Positions 1-5,664 of a DNA stretch of 6,106 bases are shown one piece after another. A program made the translations under genes and the position numbers. The stretch lies in assembly GCA_958442925.1 (NCBI GenBank), contig CAUCIO010000139.1:1-6106 (forward strand), written 5' to 3'. This DNA comes from an uncultured Clostridium sp. (GTDB lineage: Bacteria > Bacillota > Clostridia > Lachnospirales > Lachnospiraceae). A model generated the notes under the pieces. It saw nothing but the letters and a program-made list of their open reading frames with translations, was not told the origin of the DNA and made no database searches. The stretch's first letter is position 1. Every line of letters starts with the position of its first letter.

Positions 1-393
1 CCGGACATATCGCTGGCCCTTGCCGCTTCCCAGACCGTACAGCTGACAGGATTTGGAAAAATAGATGGGATTTATTTTGTGTCAAAAGTCCTGCATCGGA
101 TTTCTTCCGGTGGAGAATATGAACAGGGACTGAGCCTTTACCGGATAAAGGGAGAGACGCGGACAGAAGAGACGCCTGAAGAGGTTTCAGGGGGACAGGA
201 AAGAGACTACATTGTAAAACGCGGCGATACACTCTGGGATTTGGCAAAGGCTTATTATGGCAGCGGAACCAAGTACACTATCATTTATGATGCGAACCAT
301 GAAATAATTGAAGAAGAAGCAAAAAAACGAGGGCGTCAAAGTTCCAATGGAGGGTATTGGATTTATCCAGGGACAGAATTAACCATTCCGTAG
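1..393 (+). CDS. Tail hub protein (gpD/gp27-like) with C-terminal LysM domain, 5' truncated
   Basis: The frame is open from the first base, so this is the last 130 residues of a longer protein; a GTG at 79 is internal. The visible N-terminal stretch (IDGIYFVSKVLHRIS, followed by EQGLSLYRI) resembles the last beta-strands of gpD/XkdQ-type hub proteins, which form the trimeric tube-like hub of contractile tails. After a polar linker (about residues 50-69), residues 70-130 form a LysM-type module: YIVKRGDTLWDLAKAYYG, then a helix (YTIIYDANHEII), ending in the typical PGTELTIP. In P2 a LysM-like protein (gpX) is separate, and in PBSX-type tails it is the XkdP type; here hub and LysM look fused. 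LysM modules can bind peptidoglycan, but in baseplates they also act structurally. The LysM call is firm; the hub call rests on a short stretch plus the gene order. Confidence 0.75.
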   Translation, partial: PDISLALAASQTVQLTGFGKIDGIYFVSKVLHRISSGGEYEQGLSLYRIKGETRTEETPEEVSGGQERDYIVKRGDTLWDLAKAYYGSGTKYTIIYDANHEIIEEEAKKRGRQSSNGGYWIYPGTELTIP

Positions 394-397
394 GAGG
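392..397 (+). promoter_or_regulatory. Ribosome binding site setting the spike-gene start
   Basis: A perfect AGGAGG begins inside the hub stop codon (TAG, 391-393). It lies 8 bases before the GTG at 406. The GTG at 397 overlaps the site itself and is therefore unlikely to be the start. Confidence 0.75.
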
Positions 398-405
398 TGG
401 AAAGC

Positions 406-816
406 GTGAATGAAATCAGAATCGGAAAGGTATCTTTTGTTAATTATGCGGCCGGGACGGTCCGCGTGGTTTATCCAGACAGGAGTGATAAGAGTACAGC
501 GGAGCTTCCTGTGTTCTGCGGATTCGGGAAAGAATACCAAATGCCAGACGTCGGGGATTTGGTATTGGTGGTCCATCTGTCCAATGACAGCAGTATGGGA
601 ATTGCCATGGGAAAATTCTGGAACCAGTCCATGGCTCCGAAAAAAAGTGGGGCAGACGTATACTATAAAGAATTCCAGAAAGAAGGCGCAGCATTTTTAG
701 AGGCGGCTGCTGGAATAATGCGGCTTCATGCAGCGTCCCTTATTCTGGAAGACAATTCTGGTTCTATTTCTGTCTCGGAACTTCTTGCAATGAAAAGGAA
801 GGTGGATTCTTTATAA
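406..816 (+). CDS. V: Baseplate assembly/spike protein, gpV-like
   Basis: This 136-residue protein has the pattern of gpV/gp45-type central spike proteins, the membrane-piercing tip below the tail tube. The N-terminal part is an OB-fold: IRIGKVSFVNYAAGTVRVVY, followed by the family signature MPDVGDLVLVVHLSND (about residues 46-61) and a G-x-A-x-G-x-F strand. The C-terminal part (roughly residues 100-130, MRLHAASLILEDNSGSISV) alternates hydrophobic and polar residues, as in a short triple-stranded beta-helix spike. I see no terminal HxH iron-binding tip, so the spike is short or its tip is capped by another protein. The GTG at 406 is preferred over the GTG at 397 because of the AGGAGG at 392-397. 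Its stop overlaps the next start by one base (TAATG). Confidence 0.85.
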   Translation: MNEIRIGKVSFVNYAAGTVRVVYPDRSDKSTAELPVFCGFGKEYQMPDVGDLVLVVHLSNDSSMGIAMGKFWNQSMAPKKSGADVYYKEFQKEGAAFLEAAAGIMRLHAASLILEDNSGSISVSELLAMKRKVDSL

Positions 817-1211
817 TGGCAAAGATAGGCACGTTTGGAAAACTTCGCTTTAAAATCAGTGATAGGGAAGCTCTGATATTTCAAAATATGAAACGGGAGC
901 TGTCGGGAAAGTGGAATCAAATGGAGCGAATCGGCCAGAAGCCTCTGGTATCCTTTGGTGGGCCGGAACTGCAGAAAATTACATTCACGGTTTTCTTAGA
1001 TGCAGGTCTTGGACTTTCACCCAGGGATTTGTTGGAAGAAATGGAGGAAATGGCAGAACGGGGGACAGCAGAATATCTGATCATTGGCCAGAGGCAGGTG
1101 GGCTCTGGACGGTGGGTACTCGTAAAAAGCTCTGAAGCCTGGGACAAGATCCTTAACAAAGGCGAACTGCTCCGGGCAACAGCGGAGTTAACGCTTCAGG
1201 AATATGTATAG
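816..1211 (+). CDS. U: Phage tail protein, gpU-like
   Basis: This 131-residue protein matches the P2 gpU family along its length: a central hydrophobic pattern (RIGQKPLVSFGGPELQKITF), then SPRDLLEEMEEMAERGT, a strand (AEYLIIGQRQVGSGRWVL) and a final strand ending in ATAELTLQEYV. gpU proteins act in tail assembly, and some are proposed to terminate or cap the tail tube. The ATG overlaps the stop of the spike gene by one base, and a purine-rich AAGGAAGG lies upstream at about 795-802, so translation is probably coupled. Its place between the spike and the wedge protein differs from P2, where U lies before D. Confidence 0.8.
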   Translation: MAKIGTFGKLRFKISDREALIFQNMKRELSGKWNQMERIGQKPLVSFGGPELQKITFTVFLDAGLGLSPRDLLEEMEEMAERGTAEYLIIGQRQVGSGRWVLVKSSEAWDKILNKGELLRATAELTLQEYV

Positions 1212-1215
1212 GAGG
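1210..1215 (+). promoter_or_regulatory. Ribosome binding site setting the gpW start
   Basis: AGGAGG overlaps the end of the gpU stop codon and lies 6 bases before the ATG at 1222. It excludes the upstream in-frame ATG at 1204, which would put the site inside the gene and add MYRRRC. Confidence 0.8.
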
Positions 1216-1221
1216 CGCTGC

Positions 1222-1500
1222 ATGAAAATTGTAGTACAGACAGGAGACGAGTCATTAAAGAATCAGATGCAGATGCTTCTGGAGACACGGGCCGGTTCCG
1301 TGCCGGTGGACAGGGATTTTGGAATCAGCTGGGAATGTCTGGATGAACTGCCGGAGATAGCAGAAAGTTTATTTTATCAGGAAGTATTAAAAAAAGCAGA
1401 ACGCTATGTTCCGGATGTTCGAATCCGAAAAGCTTCGTTTCGGGCAGATGAAACAGGACTTATGACGGCGGTAATCGAATGTGAAAGGAGGAGGGAATGA
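1222..1500 (+). CDS. W: Baseplate wedge protein, gpW/gp25-like
   Basis: This is a 92-residue protein, a typical length for the gp25/gpW family, whose members form the core of the baseplate wedge and help start sheath polymerisation. Family traits are the central VPVDRDFGISWE (residues 27-38), matching the conserved proline...FG segment. After it come a helix (AESLFYQEVLKKAERYVPDV) and a final beta-hairpin (VRIRKASFRADETGLMTAVIECE), both usual for the fold. The start at 1222 is fixed by the AGGAGG at 1210-1215. The stop overlaps the start of baseplate J (ATGA), so the two products, which contact each other in known baseplates, are probably made in coupled fashion. No active-site residues are claimed; the name 'lysozyme-like gp25' is historical. 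Confidence 0.85.
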   Translation: MKIVVQTGDESLKNQMQMLLETRAGSVPVDRDFGISWECLDELPEIAESLFYQEVLKKAERYVPDVRIRKASFRADETGLMTAVIECERRRE

Positions 1501-2651
1501 GCACGACAGTAAAAGAACGCCTGGAACAATATCCAGAAATTTCATTTATTGAAGGCATTTCGTTTGAGGCTTTTTTATCCGATCTGCTGAAGACATACCA
1601 GGAACGCTACAGAGAGCTGACGGGAAAGGAGGCAGAACTACCGGAAGCAGATCCAATCCGATTAATATTGTACAGCTGTTCTGTGCTCCTCTATCAGGGG
1701 ATGCAGTATATTGACAAGGCTGGAAAAATGGGGCTGTTAAAGTACAGCAGCGGCGAGTTCCTGGATAATCTGGCAGCTTTGAAAAAGGTAGAGCGCAATC
1801 CGGCAAAACAGGCAAAAACAGTTCTGCGTTTTACGCTGTCAGCAGCGCAGCAGCAGGTCATCGGAATCCCGAAAGGAACCCGGGTAAAGGGACGGGATTT
1901 ATTCTTTGCAACAGAGGAATATGGAGAAATTCAAGCTGGAGAGATGTCTGCGGAGATCCCGGCATCCTGCCTCACGCCAGGAGAGGAAGGAAACGGCTTT
2001 TTACCTGGAGAACTCCACGCACTGGTAGATCCGGTCAACTACATAGGCACAGTAGCGAATACAACGACAACTGCAGGGGGAGAAGACAGGGAAAAGGATG
2101 AATCATTGGCAGAACGAATTTATCTGTCTCCTTCTTCTTATTCGACGGCTGGGCCGGAAGACGCCTACCGCTATTGGGTAATGACAAAAAGCAGCGAAAT
2201 TTTAGACTGCAAAATCTACTCGGAGAATCCTGGAGAAGTAGACATTTATGTGATGATGCAAGATGGAAAACTGCCGGATGAAGGTTTTCTGAAAGAACTG
2301 GAACAGTATTTATCGGATGACAGCCGAAGGCCGCTGACTGATTTGGTTAAAGTAAAGTCTCCAGAGGAGGTAAAATACCAGATTGACGCGACCTACTATA
2401 TTAAATCTTCGGATCGGGATATGTCAGAGGAAATAAAAAAGAAAGCAGAGGGTGCTTGCCAGTCCTATATCGCCTGGCAGCAGTCGGCTATCGCAAGAGA
2501 CATCAATCCTTCCAGGTTGATGTATGAGCTGATGCAGGCAGGCATCAAATGGGCGGAGATAAGAAGTCCGGCTTTTGCAGAGGTTACAGGCGCGAAAGTA
2601 GCGAAAGCAGAAAGGGTCAATTTGGTTTATGGAGGGCTTCAGGATGATTAA
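1497..2651 (+). CDS. J: Baseplate protein J
   Basis: This 384-residue protein is a full-length gpJ-family baseplate wedge component (gp6-like), which links the hub to the fibre network. Diagnostic segments in order are: an N-terminal helical region with LTGKEAELPEADPIRLILY (about 40-58); SSGEFLDNLAALKKVERNPAKQA (about 84-106); IPKGTRVKGRDLFFATEE (about 122-139); PGEEGNGFLPGELHALVDP; an acidic EDREKDESLAERI; STAGPEDAYRYWVM, the conserved T-x-GP-x-x-AY block; and RRPLTDLVKVKSPEEVKY before the C-terminal domain. AGGAGG at 1486-1491 precedes the ATG, which overlaps the gpW stop. The 3' end overlaps the start of the tail protein I gene by 8 bases. Nothing looks broken or unusual. Confidence 0.93.
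   Translation: MSTTVKERLEQYPEISFIEGISFEAFLSDLLKTYQERYRELTGKEAELPEADPIRLILYSCSVLLYQGMQYIDKAGKMGLLKYSSGEFLDNLAALKKVERNPAKQAKTVLRFTLSAAQQQVIGIPKGTRVKGRDLFFATEEYGEIQAGEMSAEIPASCLTPGEEGNGFLPGELHALVDPVNYIGTVANTTTTAGGEDREKDESLAERIYLSPSSYSTAGPEDAYRYWVMTKSSEILDCKIYSENPGEVDIYVMMQDGKLPDEGFLKELEQYLSDDSRRPLTDLVKVKSPEEVKYQIDATYYIKSSDRDMSEEIKKKAEGACQSYIAWQQSAIARDINPSRLMYELMQAGIKWAEIRSPAFAEVTGAKVAKAERVNLVYGGLQDD
2631..2635 (+). promoter_or_regulatory. Ribosome binding site setting the gpI start
   Basis: GGAGG inside the end of the J gene lies 8 bases before the ATG at 2644. The in-frame ATG at 2629 overlaps the site, so the start at 2644 is favoured. Confidence 0.65.
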
Positions 2652-3735
2652 TTTCAGTGAGGCTGACTTATTATCTGTTCTTCCGGAACATTTGGAACAA
2701 GTACAGACAGAGGCACTTAGTGCAGCTGTAAAGCAGGGCTTGCAGAAACTTCAGACATACAGCAGAGCAGCGTCTGTATACGCAGCTATCCCAGAGCTTC
2801 CTGACGCGATATTAAATTTACTGGCTGTTGAATTGCGAACACAGTATTACAATTCAGAGGATCCGAGAGGCCGACGGGAAAAAATGGTAGAACAGACGAT
2901 TGCTTGGTATCTACGAGGCGGAACAGGCTCTGTTCTCACGGAATATCTGGGAGCTTTGTATCAGGGAGGCCGCCTGGAAGAATGGTATCAGTATGGAGGC
3001 AATCCATATTTTTTTAAAGCAATGATTGATCTGGCTCTGGATGACGAAATAGAAACAGGTACGGGAGAGAAAATTGCGGAACGGATTCGGGCTTATAAAA
3101 ATGTGCGTTCCTGGCTGGAAGAACTGGCGTTTCATATCGGTATACAGGTTCCTGTACCTATCGAATATGGGAATAAGATCCGGTTCTTTTCTGACTTCTA
3201 TCCTCGTTTTAATCTGGCAGTTTTAAAGTTAGACGGACGGTGGAAGCTGGACGGCGGCCGAAAATTAAACGGATACGACAGTAACGAGACGCTGGATTTT
3301 TATCCGGTGGCTATGAGCGTTATAGTGCCAGTTACAGTTCCGGTTCAGACAGAGCTGTCCTGCAGATATCAAATGACAGCAATGGAGACTGTGAAAGCAG
3401 AAAGTGTATTAAAGGTGCAGGCTGGGGTGGCTGAAACTGTAAGGGCAGAGCAGAGAGCGTCTTTCCAGATGGCAGCGTCAGAATTAGCGCAGGCGGCGTT
3501 ATCTGGCAGCTGTTTTAAAATGATGGCAGAAGAGAACGTAAAGGCAGAAGCTGCGCTGAATATATGCACTGAAGCGGCAGAGAATGTGAGAATGGAACAG
3601 AGGCTGACCTGTCAGTCAGGGGCAGAGGTTTCTGTACTGCAGGCAGAAGCTTTTATGTATAAAAAGAACATGCTGAACGGCTCCTGGAAGCTGAATGGCA
3701 GCCGGAAGCTGGACGGCGGTCGGTATAATTTGTAA
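2644..3735 (+). CDS. I: Tail protein I with repetitive C-terminal extension
   Basis: This is a 363-residue protein. Residues 1 to about 190 resemble the gpI/XkdT-neighbour family that bridges baseplate J and the tail fibres: LLSVLPEHL at the start, YAAIPELPDAILNLLAVELRTQYY, and the helical EKMVEQTIAWYLRGGTGSVL followed by LEEWYQYGGNPYFFK. Known gpI proteins are often about 180-200 residues, so nearly half of this one is an extension. The extension starts with LDGRWKLDGGRKLNG (196-210). It continues with seven degenerate copies of a 16-residue unit (about 234-340, pattern V-K/R-A-E) and ends in LNGSWKLNGSRKLDGGRYNL (344-363). The start at 2644 has GGAGG at 2631-2635 and overlaps J by 8 bases. 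The extension probably presents a surface to the fibres or collar protein encoded next; that role is inference. Confidence 0.82.
   Translation: MINFSEADLLSVLPEHLEQVQTEALSAAVKQGLQKLQTYSRAASVYAAIPELPDAILNLLAVELRTQYYNSEDPRGRREKMVEQTIAWYLRGGTGSVLTEYLGALYQGGRLEEWYQYGGNPYFFKAMIDLALDDEIETGTGEKIAERIRAYKNVRSWLEELAFHIGIQVPVPIEYGNKIRFFSDFYPRFNLAVLKLDGRWKLDGGRKLNGYDSNETLDFYPVAMSVIVPVTVPVQTELSCRYQMTAMETVKAESVLKVQAGVAETVRAEQRASFQMAASELAQAALSGSCFKMMAEENVKAEAALNICTEAAENVRMEQRLTCQSGAEVSVLQAEAFMYKKNMLNGSWKLNGSRKLDGGRYNL
3229..3273 (+). repeat. LDG/LNG motif block, first copy (within gpI)
   Basis: This block encodes LDGRWKLDGGRKLNG, three units of about six residues with the pattern L-D/N-G-x-x-K. A second block of the same kind ends the protein at 3673-3732. 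The bases 3242-3257 (GGAAGCTGGACGGCGG) recur exactly at 3704-3719, giving a 16-base direct repeat 462 bases apart that flanks the repeat extension. Confidence 0.8.
3343..3669 (+). repeat. Seven degenerate 16-residue (48-base) repeats within gpI
   Basis: Anchoring on the first hydrophobic residue of each unit, copies begin at gpI residues 234, 250, 266, 282, 299, 315 and 331, so the period is 16 with one step of 17. The units read VQTELSCRYQM, VKAESVLKVQA, VRAEQRASFQM, AQAALSGSCFKM, VKAEAALNICT, VRMEQRLTCQS and VLQAEAFMYK. The common pattern is V-K/R-A-E followed by an alternating segment often carrying Cys or Gln-Met. The DNA copies have diverged, so this is an old, selected protein repeat and not a fresh tandem duplication. 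Its fold is not clear from sequence alone. Confidence 0.7.
3673..3732 (+). repeat. LDG/LNG motif block, second copy (end of gpI)
   Basis: This block encodes the last 20 residues of gpI, LNGSWKLNGSRKLDGGRYNL, the same L-D/N-G-x-x-K periodicity as the block at 3229-3273. It contains the second copy of the 16-base direct repeat, at 3704-3719. Confidence 0.8.
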
Positions 3736-3763
3736 ACGGTTAAGGCCGGGAAAGGATAAAAAT

Positions 3764-4156
3764 ATGGCAAGCAATAAAGGTGTAATTACAGTAACAGGCA
3801 GGAAAAAGCTTTGTATGGCACACGCAGGAGACGGCAGTCTCCCTAAAATCGCCAAGATGGTGTGGGGAGATGGCGGCGTGGATGATCAGGGGGTTCCTAA
3901 GGAGACTACCGGCACGGAGGTAGGACTTTATAATAAACTCCTGGAAAAAGAGATAGAGGGTTACAGTTATGTGAATGAAGAGAAGACCACCTGCAGGTAT
4001 AAAGCCACTTTGGAAAAAGGGGAATTGACAGGAAAAGAAATTTCAGAGATGGGACTTCTGGACGCTGACGGTGATCTGATTGCCTATCGTACCTTTACAA
4101 GGAAAGGGAAGGATGAGGATATCCCCCAGGAGTACGATATGGATGAGATTTTTTAA
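3764..4156 (+). CDS. Phage tail-collar fibre protein
   Basis: This 130-residue protein matches the tail-collar fibre (DUF3751-type) domain that forms the attachment end of many P2-like tail fibres. Supporting segments are ASNKGVITVTGRKKLCMAHAGD at the N-terminus, IAKMVWGDGG, the TGLY-like GTEVGLYNKLLEKEI, and the beta-rich RYKATLEKGELTGKEISEMGLLDADGDLIAYRTF. Here the collar domain is a free-standing protein with no shaft or receptor-binding part, so it probably acts as an adaptor between the baseplate and the fibre encoded at 4601. The ATG at 3764 is preferred because AAAGGA (3751-3756) lies 7 bases upstream and because homologues usually begin M-A/S-x-x-G-x-I-T; an earlier in-frame ATG at 3695 lies inside gpI. 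The 28-base gap after gpI holds no visible terminator. Confidence 0.82.
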   Translation: MASNKGVITVTGRKKLCMAHAGDGSLPKIAKMVWGDGGVDDQGVPKETTGTEVGLYNKLLEKEIEGYSYVNEEKTTCRYKATLEKGELTGKEISEMGLLDADGDLIAYRTFTRKGKDEDIPQEYDMDEIF

Positions 4157-4168
4157 TGGAGGTACAGC

Positions 4169-4597
4169 ATGGGAAATTTTGAAATTCAGGATCCGCCAAT
4201 ATTTCAGACGGAGATTACAAAATGGAGCCGGGAAACGGATGCGGATGGCGATGAAATGGGCCGGGATATGGAAAAGGTATTTAATAATACCATATATAAC
4301 AAAGCTATGATAGAGCGGGAAAGGCACGTGACGGAAGTGCTGCTTACGGCGGTTGACTGGCAGGAGGAAAATGGTCTGTACATACAGACGATATCCGTAC
4401 CAGGAACTGAGGAAGATATGGATCCGGTACTGTACAGTGCTTTGGCCGATGAAGCGGATGCGGAAGCCAGGAAAGCTTATAAAAAAGCTTTTGGAATTAT
4501 TTCATCTGGCAGCGGAATCGTTCGGGCCGGGACGGCCACATTTAAAGTTGATAAAAAACCAGCTACAGACTGTATGGTGGGCTTGAGAGGAGTGTAA
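4169..4597 (+). CDS. Unrecognised small structural protein of the fibre module
   Basis: I do not recognise a named family for this 142-residue protein. It has no signal peptide, membrane segment or cysteine-rich motif. The N-terminus (FEIQDPPIFQTEITKWSRET) is followed by an acidic helix-prone stretch (DADGDEMGRDMEKVFNNTIYNK). The middle resembles alternating strands (VLLTAVDWQEENGLYIQTISVPG), and the end is a helix rich in Ala/Glu/Lys plus a short strand ending MVGLRGV. GGAGG at 4158-4162 lies 6 bases before the ATG. It sits between the collar protein and the tail fibre in a co-directional run, so a role as fibre connector, accessory or chaperone is plausible but unproven. Confidence 0.7.
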   Translation: MGNFEIQDPPIFQTEITKWSRETDADGDEMGRDMEKVFNNTIYNKAMIERERHVTEVLLTAVDWQEENGLYIQTISVPGTEEDMDPVLYSALADEADAEARKAYKKAFGIISSGSGIVRAGTATFKVDKKPATDCMVGLRGV

Positions 4598-4600
4598 GCT

Positions 4601-5161
4601 ATGGGAAAGATTTGGATGCCAGGCGGAGGAGGCGGTGGAGCTTCCAGTGATGATTGTACGCTGATGAGAGCTGCTATGCCGAAAGGTTTGACGGCAGTGA
4701 CGGCAGACTCCGATGATGAGGCTTTGGAGGGAACTCTGGATACAGAGACAACATTGTCAGATTCGCAGGCCCTGAGCGGCCAGACATACCTGAAGTTTAA
4801 CCCTCAGACGAAGCTCTTTGAGAAGCGGACTGGAGGCATGGCCAATAAGGGAGCCTGGACCGGCAGTGTAGCCATGAATGGTTCCATTACGATCCCAGCA
4901 GGCTTTCATAACGGCTCCGGTAATGTGAAGGGGCCGGTCATTACAAACCGAGGAAACTACGGCGGCACAGGAAACAGCCGTGGAAATGATACATCCGGCA
5001 AACGGATGTGGGTGAAAGTACCGGGCGGATATTACAACGAAAATGCGCAGGTATTCCTAAACTGGAGCGACATCTGTTCGATGGCAGGGCTAACGGCGGA
5101 CAAGCTTAAAAAGGATGTGTCGATAATGGGTATTAGGAACCTATGTAGGAGAAATTCCTGA
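4601..5161 (+). CDS. Tail fibre, constant N-terminal part (reading frame interrupted at cassette boundary)
   Basis: As it stands this frame gives 186 residues, but only the first 177 or so look native. A short basic/aromatic N-terminus is followed by six glycines (8-13), as in hinge segments of phage fibres. Residues 26-47 (MPKGLTAVTADSDDEALEGT) are a KG-TAVT...GT module common in Firmicutes phage fibres. Residues 98-107 (IPAGFHNGSG) are another common fibre motif. Residues 163-177 (GLTADKLKKDVSIMG) begin a second module of the first type, which should end ..G-x-x-GTY. Instead the frame runs into RNLCRRNS and stops at 5159-5161, while GVLGTYVGE is readable one frame over from 5130. AGGAG at 4588-4592 is 8 bases before the ATG. 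The product is probably a truncated fibre unless the frame is restored. Confidence 0.8.
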   Translation: MGKIWMPGGGGGGASSDDCTLMRAAMPKGLTAVTADSDDEALEGTLDTETTLSDSQALSGQTYLKFNPQTKLFEKRTGGMANKGAWTGSVAMNGSITIPAGFHNGSGNVKGPVITNRGNYGGTGNSRGNDTSGKRMWVKVPGGYYNENAQVFLNWSDICSMAGLTADKLKKDVSIMGIRNLCRRNS

Positions 5162-5636
5162 GACCTATTATATTTGGACTGGAAGTTCTTGGAGCATTAA
5201 AGGTCCCAGTATGACGCTTACCTGGGCTGATACTTCCGGCGGGAAAATACCATATAGCGCATATGCTTCTGATAACCGTGGCCCTTCAATTGATCGATAC
5301 TACAATTATCGTGGTAATAATTATACAGCAGGAGGATGTGCGAAAATCAACACAGCTTTTAATCTAACTCCTTACAAATATCTAAAATTTGAAATGACAA
5401 GCATAGGAACCTATTCGATTCCCGTATTTGTCGGTGTATCTCAAAACAGTAATTTACAGGGAAATAATTATGCAGCTAAATTTTCCGGAACAGTTCCCAG
5501 TGGAGTTCATAGTATTGATATTTCCGGACTGAAAGGAAACTATTATATTTATCTTGGATTTAGTTCCTACACTGCCAATTACAAAGAGTTCGAACATGAA
5601 TTTGGTCCAGACAGATTATATTTAACTACAGCTTAA
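5130..5636 (+). CDS. Tail fibre variable C-terminal domain A (forward orientation, out of frame with its N-terminal part)
   Basis: This 168-residue open stretch has no good start of its own. It reads VLGTYVGEIPETYYIWTG at once, the natural continuation of the fibre motif ending at residue 177 of the preceding gene, so the two are halves of one gene offset by one base. A TAA in this frame at 5124-5126 shows the switch must lie at or after 5127. The domain is beta-rich and aromatic, with VFVGVSQNSNL and the segment HSIDISGLKGNYYIYLGF, matched in the reverse cassette by FKLDISSLKGKYFLYAGI. It is probably the receptor-binding tip. If separate translation occurs, the ATG at 5211 with AAAGG 7 bases upstream is the only plausible start. 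It is much richer in A+T than the upstream genes. Confidence 0.7.
   Translation, partial: VLGTYVGEIPETYYIWTGSSWSIKGPSMTLTWADTSGGKIPYSAYASDNRGPSIDRYYNYRGNNYTAGGCAKINTAFNLTPYKYLKFEMTSIGTYSIPVFVGVSQNSNLQGNNYAAKFSGTVPSGVHSIDISGLKGNYYIYLGFSSYTANYKEFEHEFGPDRLYLTTA
5147..5161 (+). other. prfB-like arrangement at the end of the fibre N-terminal frame
   Basis: The zero-frame codons are AGG AGA AAT TCC TGA. As in the bacterial prfB +1 frameshift site, a Shine-Dalgarno-like hexamer is followed by one codon, the slip codon and UGA, and TCC-TGA is also the slip pair of eukaryotic antizyme genes. A +1 shift here would enter exactly the frame of domain A. Against it, the domain A frame already looks coding from 5130, upstream of this site, so chance is the more likely explanation. 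Confidence 0.2.
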
Positions 5637-5664
5637 GAGTTTTTCGAAATGATGTTATTTATGA
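5637..5664. other. Gap between convergent cassettes, no terminator seen
   Basis: These 28 bases separate the two convergent stop codons (TAA at 5634-5636 and, on the minus strand, TAG at 5667-5665). I see no GC-rich hairpin with a T-run on either strand, so transcription from the operon probably reads through the reverse cassette as antisense. Confidence 0.5.

Noticed and set aside
410..700. Alternative + strand frame beginning with ATG at 410
   Set aside because: It overlaps the gpV-like spike in another frame, and its composition (many Trp, Cys, Ser) is typical of a shadow frame. The GTG at 406 in the spike frame is better placed relative to the AGGAGG.
1546..1815. Minus-strand open frame inside baseplate J (and similar ones at 440-694, 917-1159, 2911-3135, 3369-3569, 3616-3855 and 4043-4327)
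   Set aside because: They lie opposite well-supported + strand genes, show no family resemblance and have no convincing ribosome sites.
5135..5159. Small hairpin AGGAA(5135-5139)/TTCCT(5155-5159) as a regulatory or recombination structure
   Set aside because: A five-base stem with a 15-base loop is expected by chance, and the right-hand copy does not preserve it.
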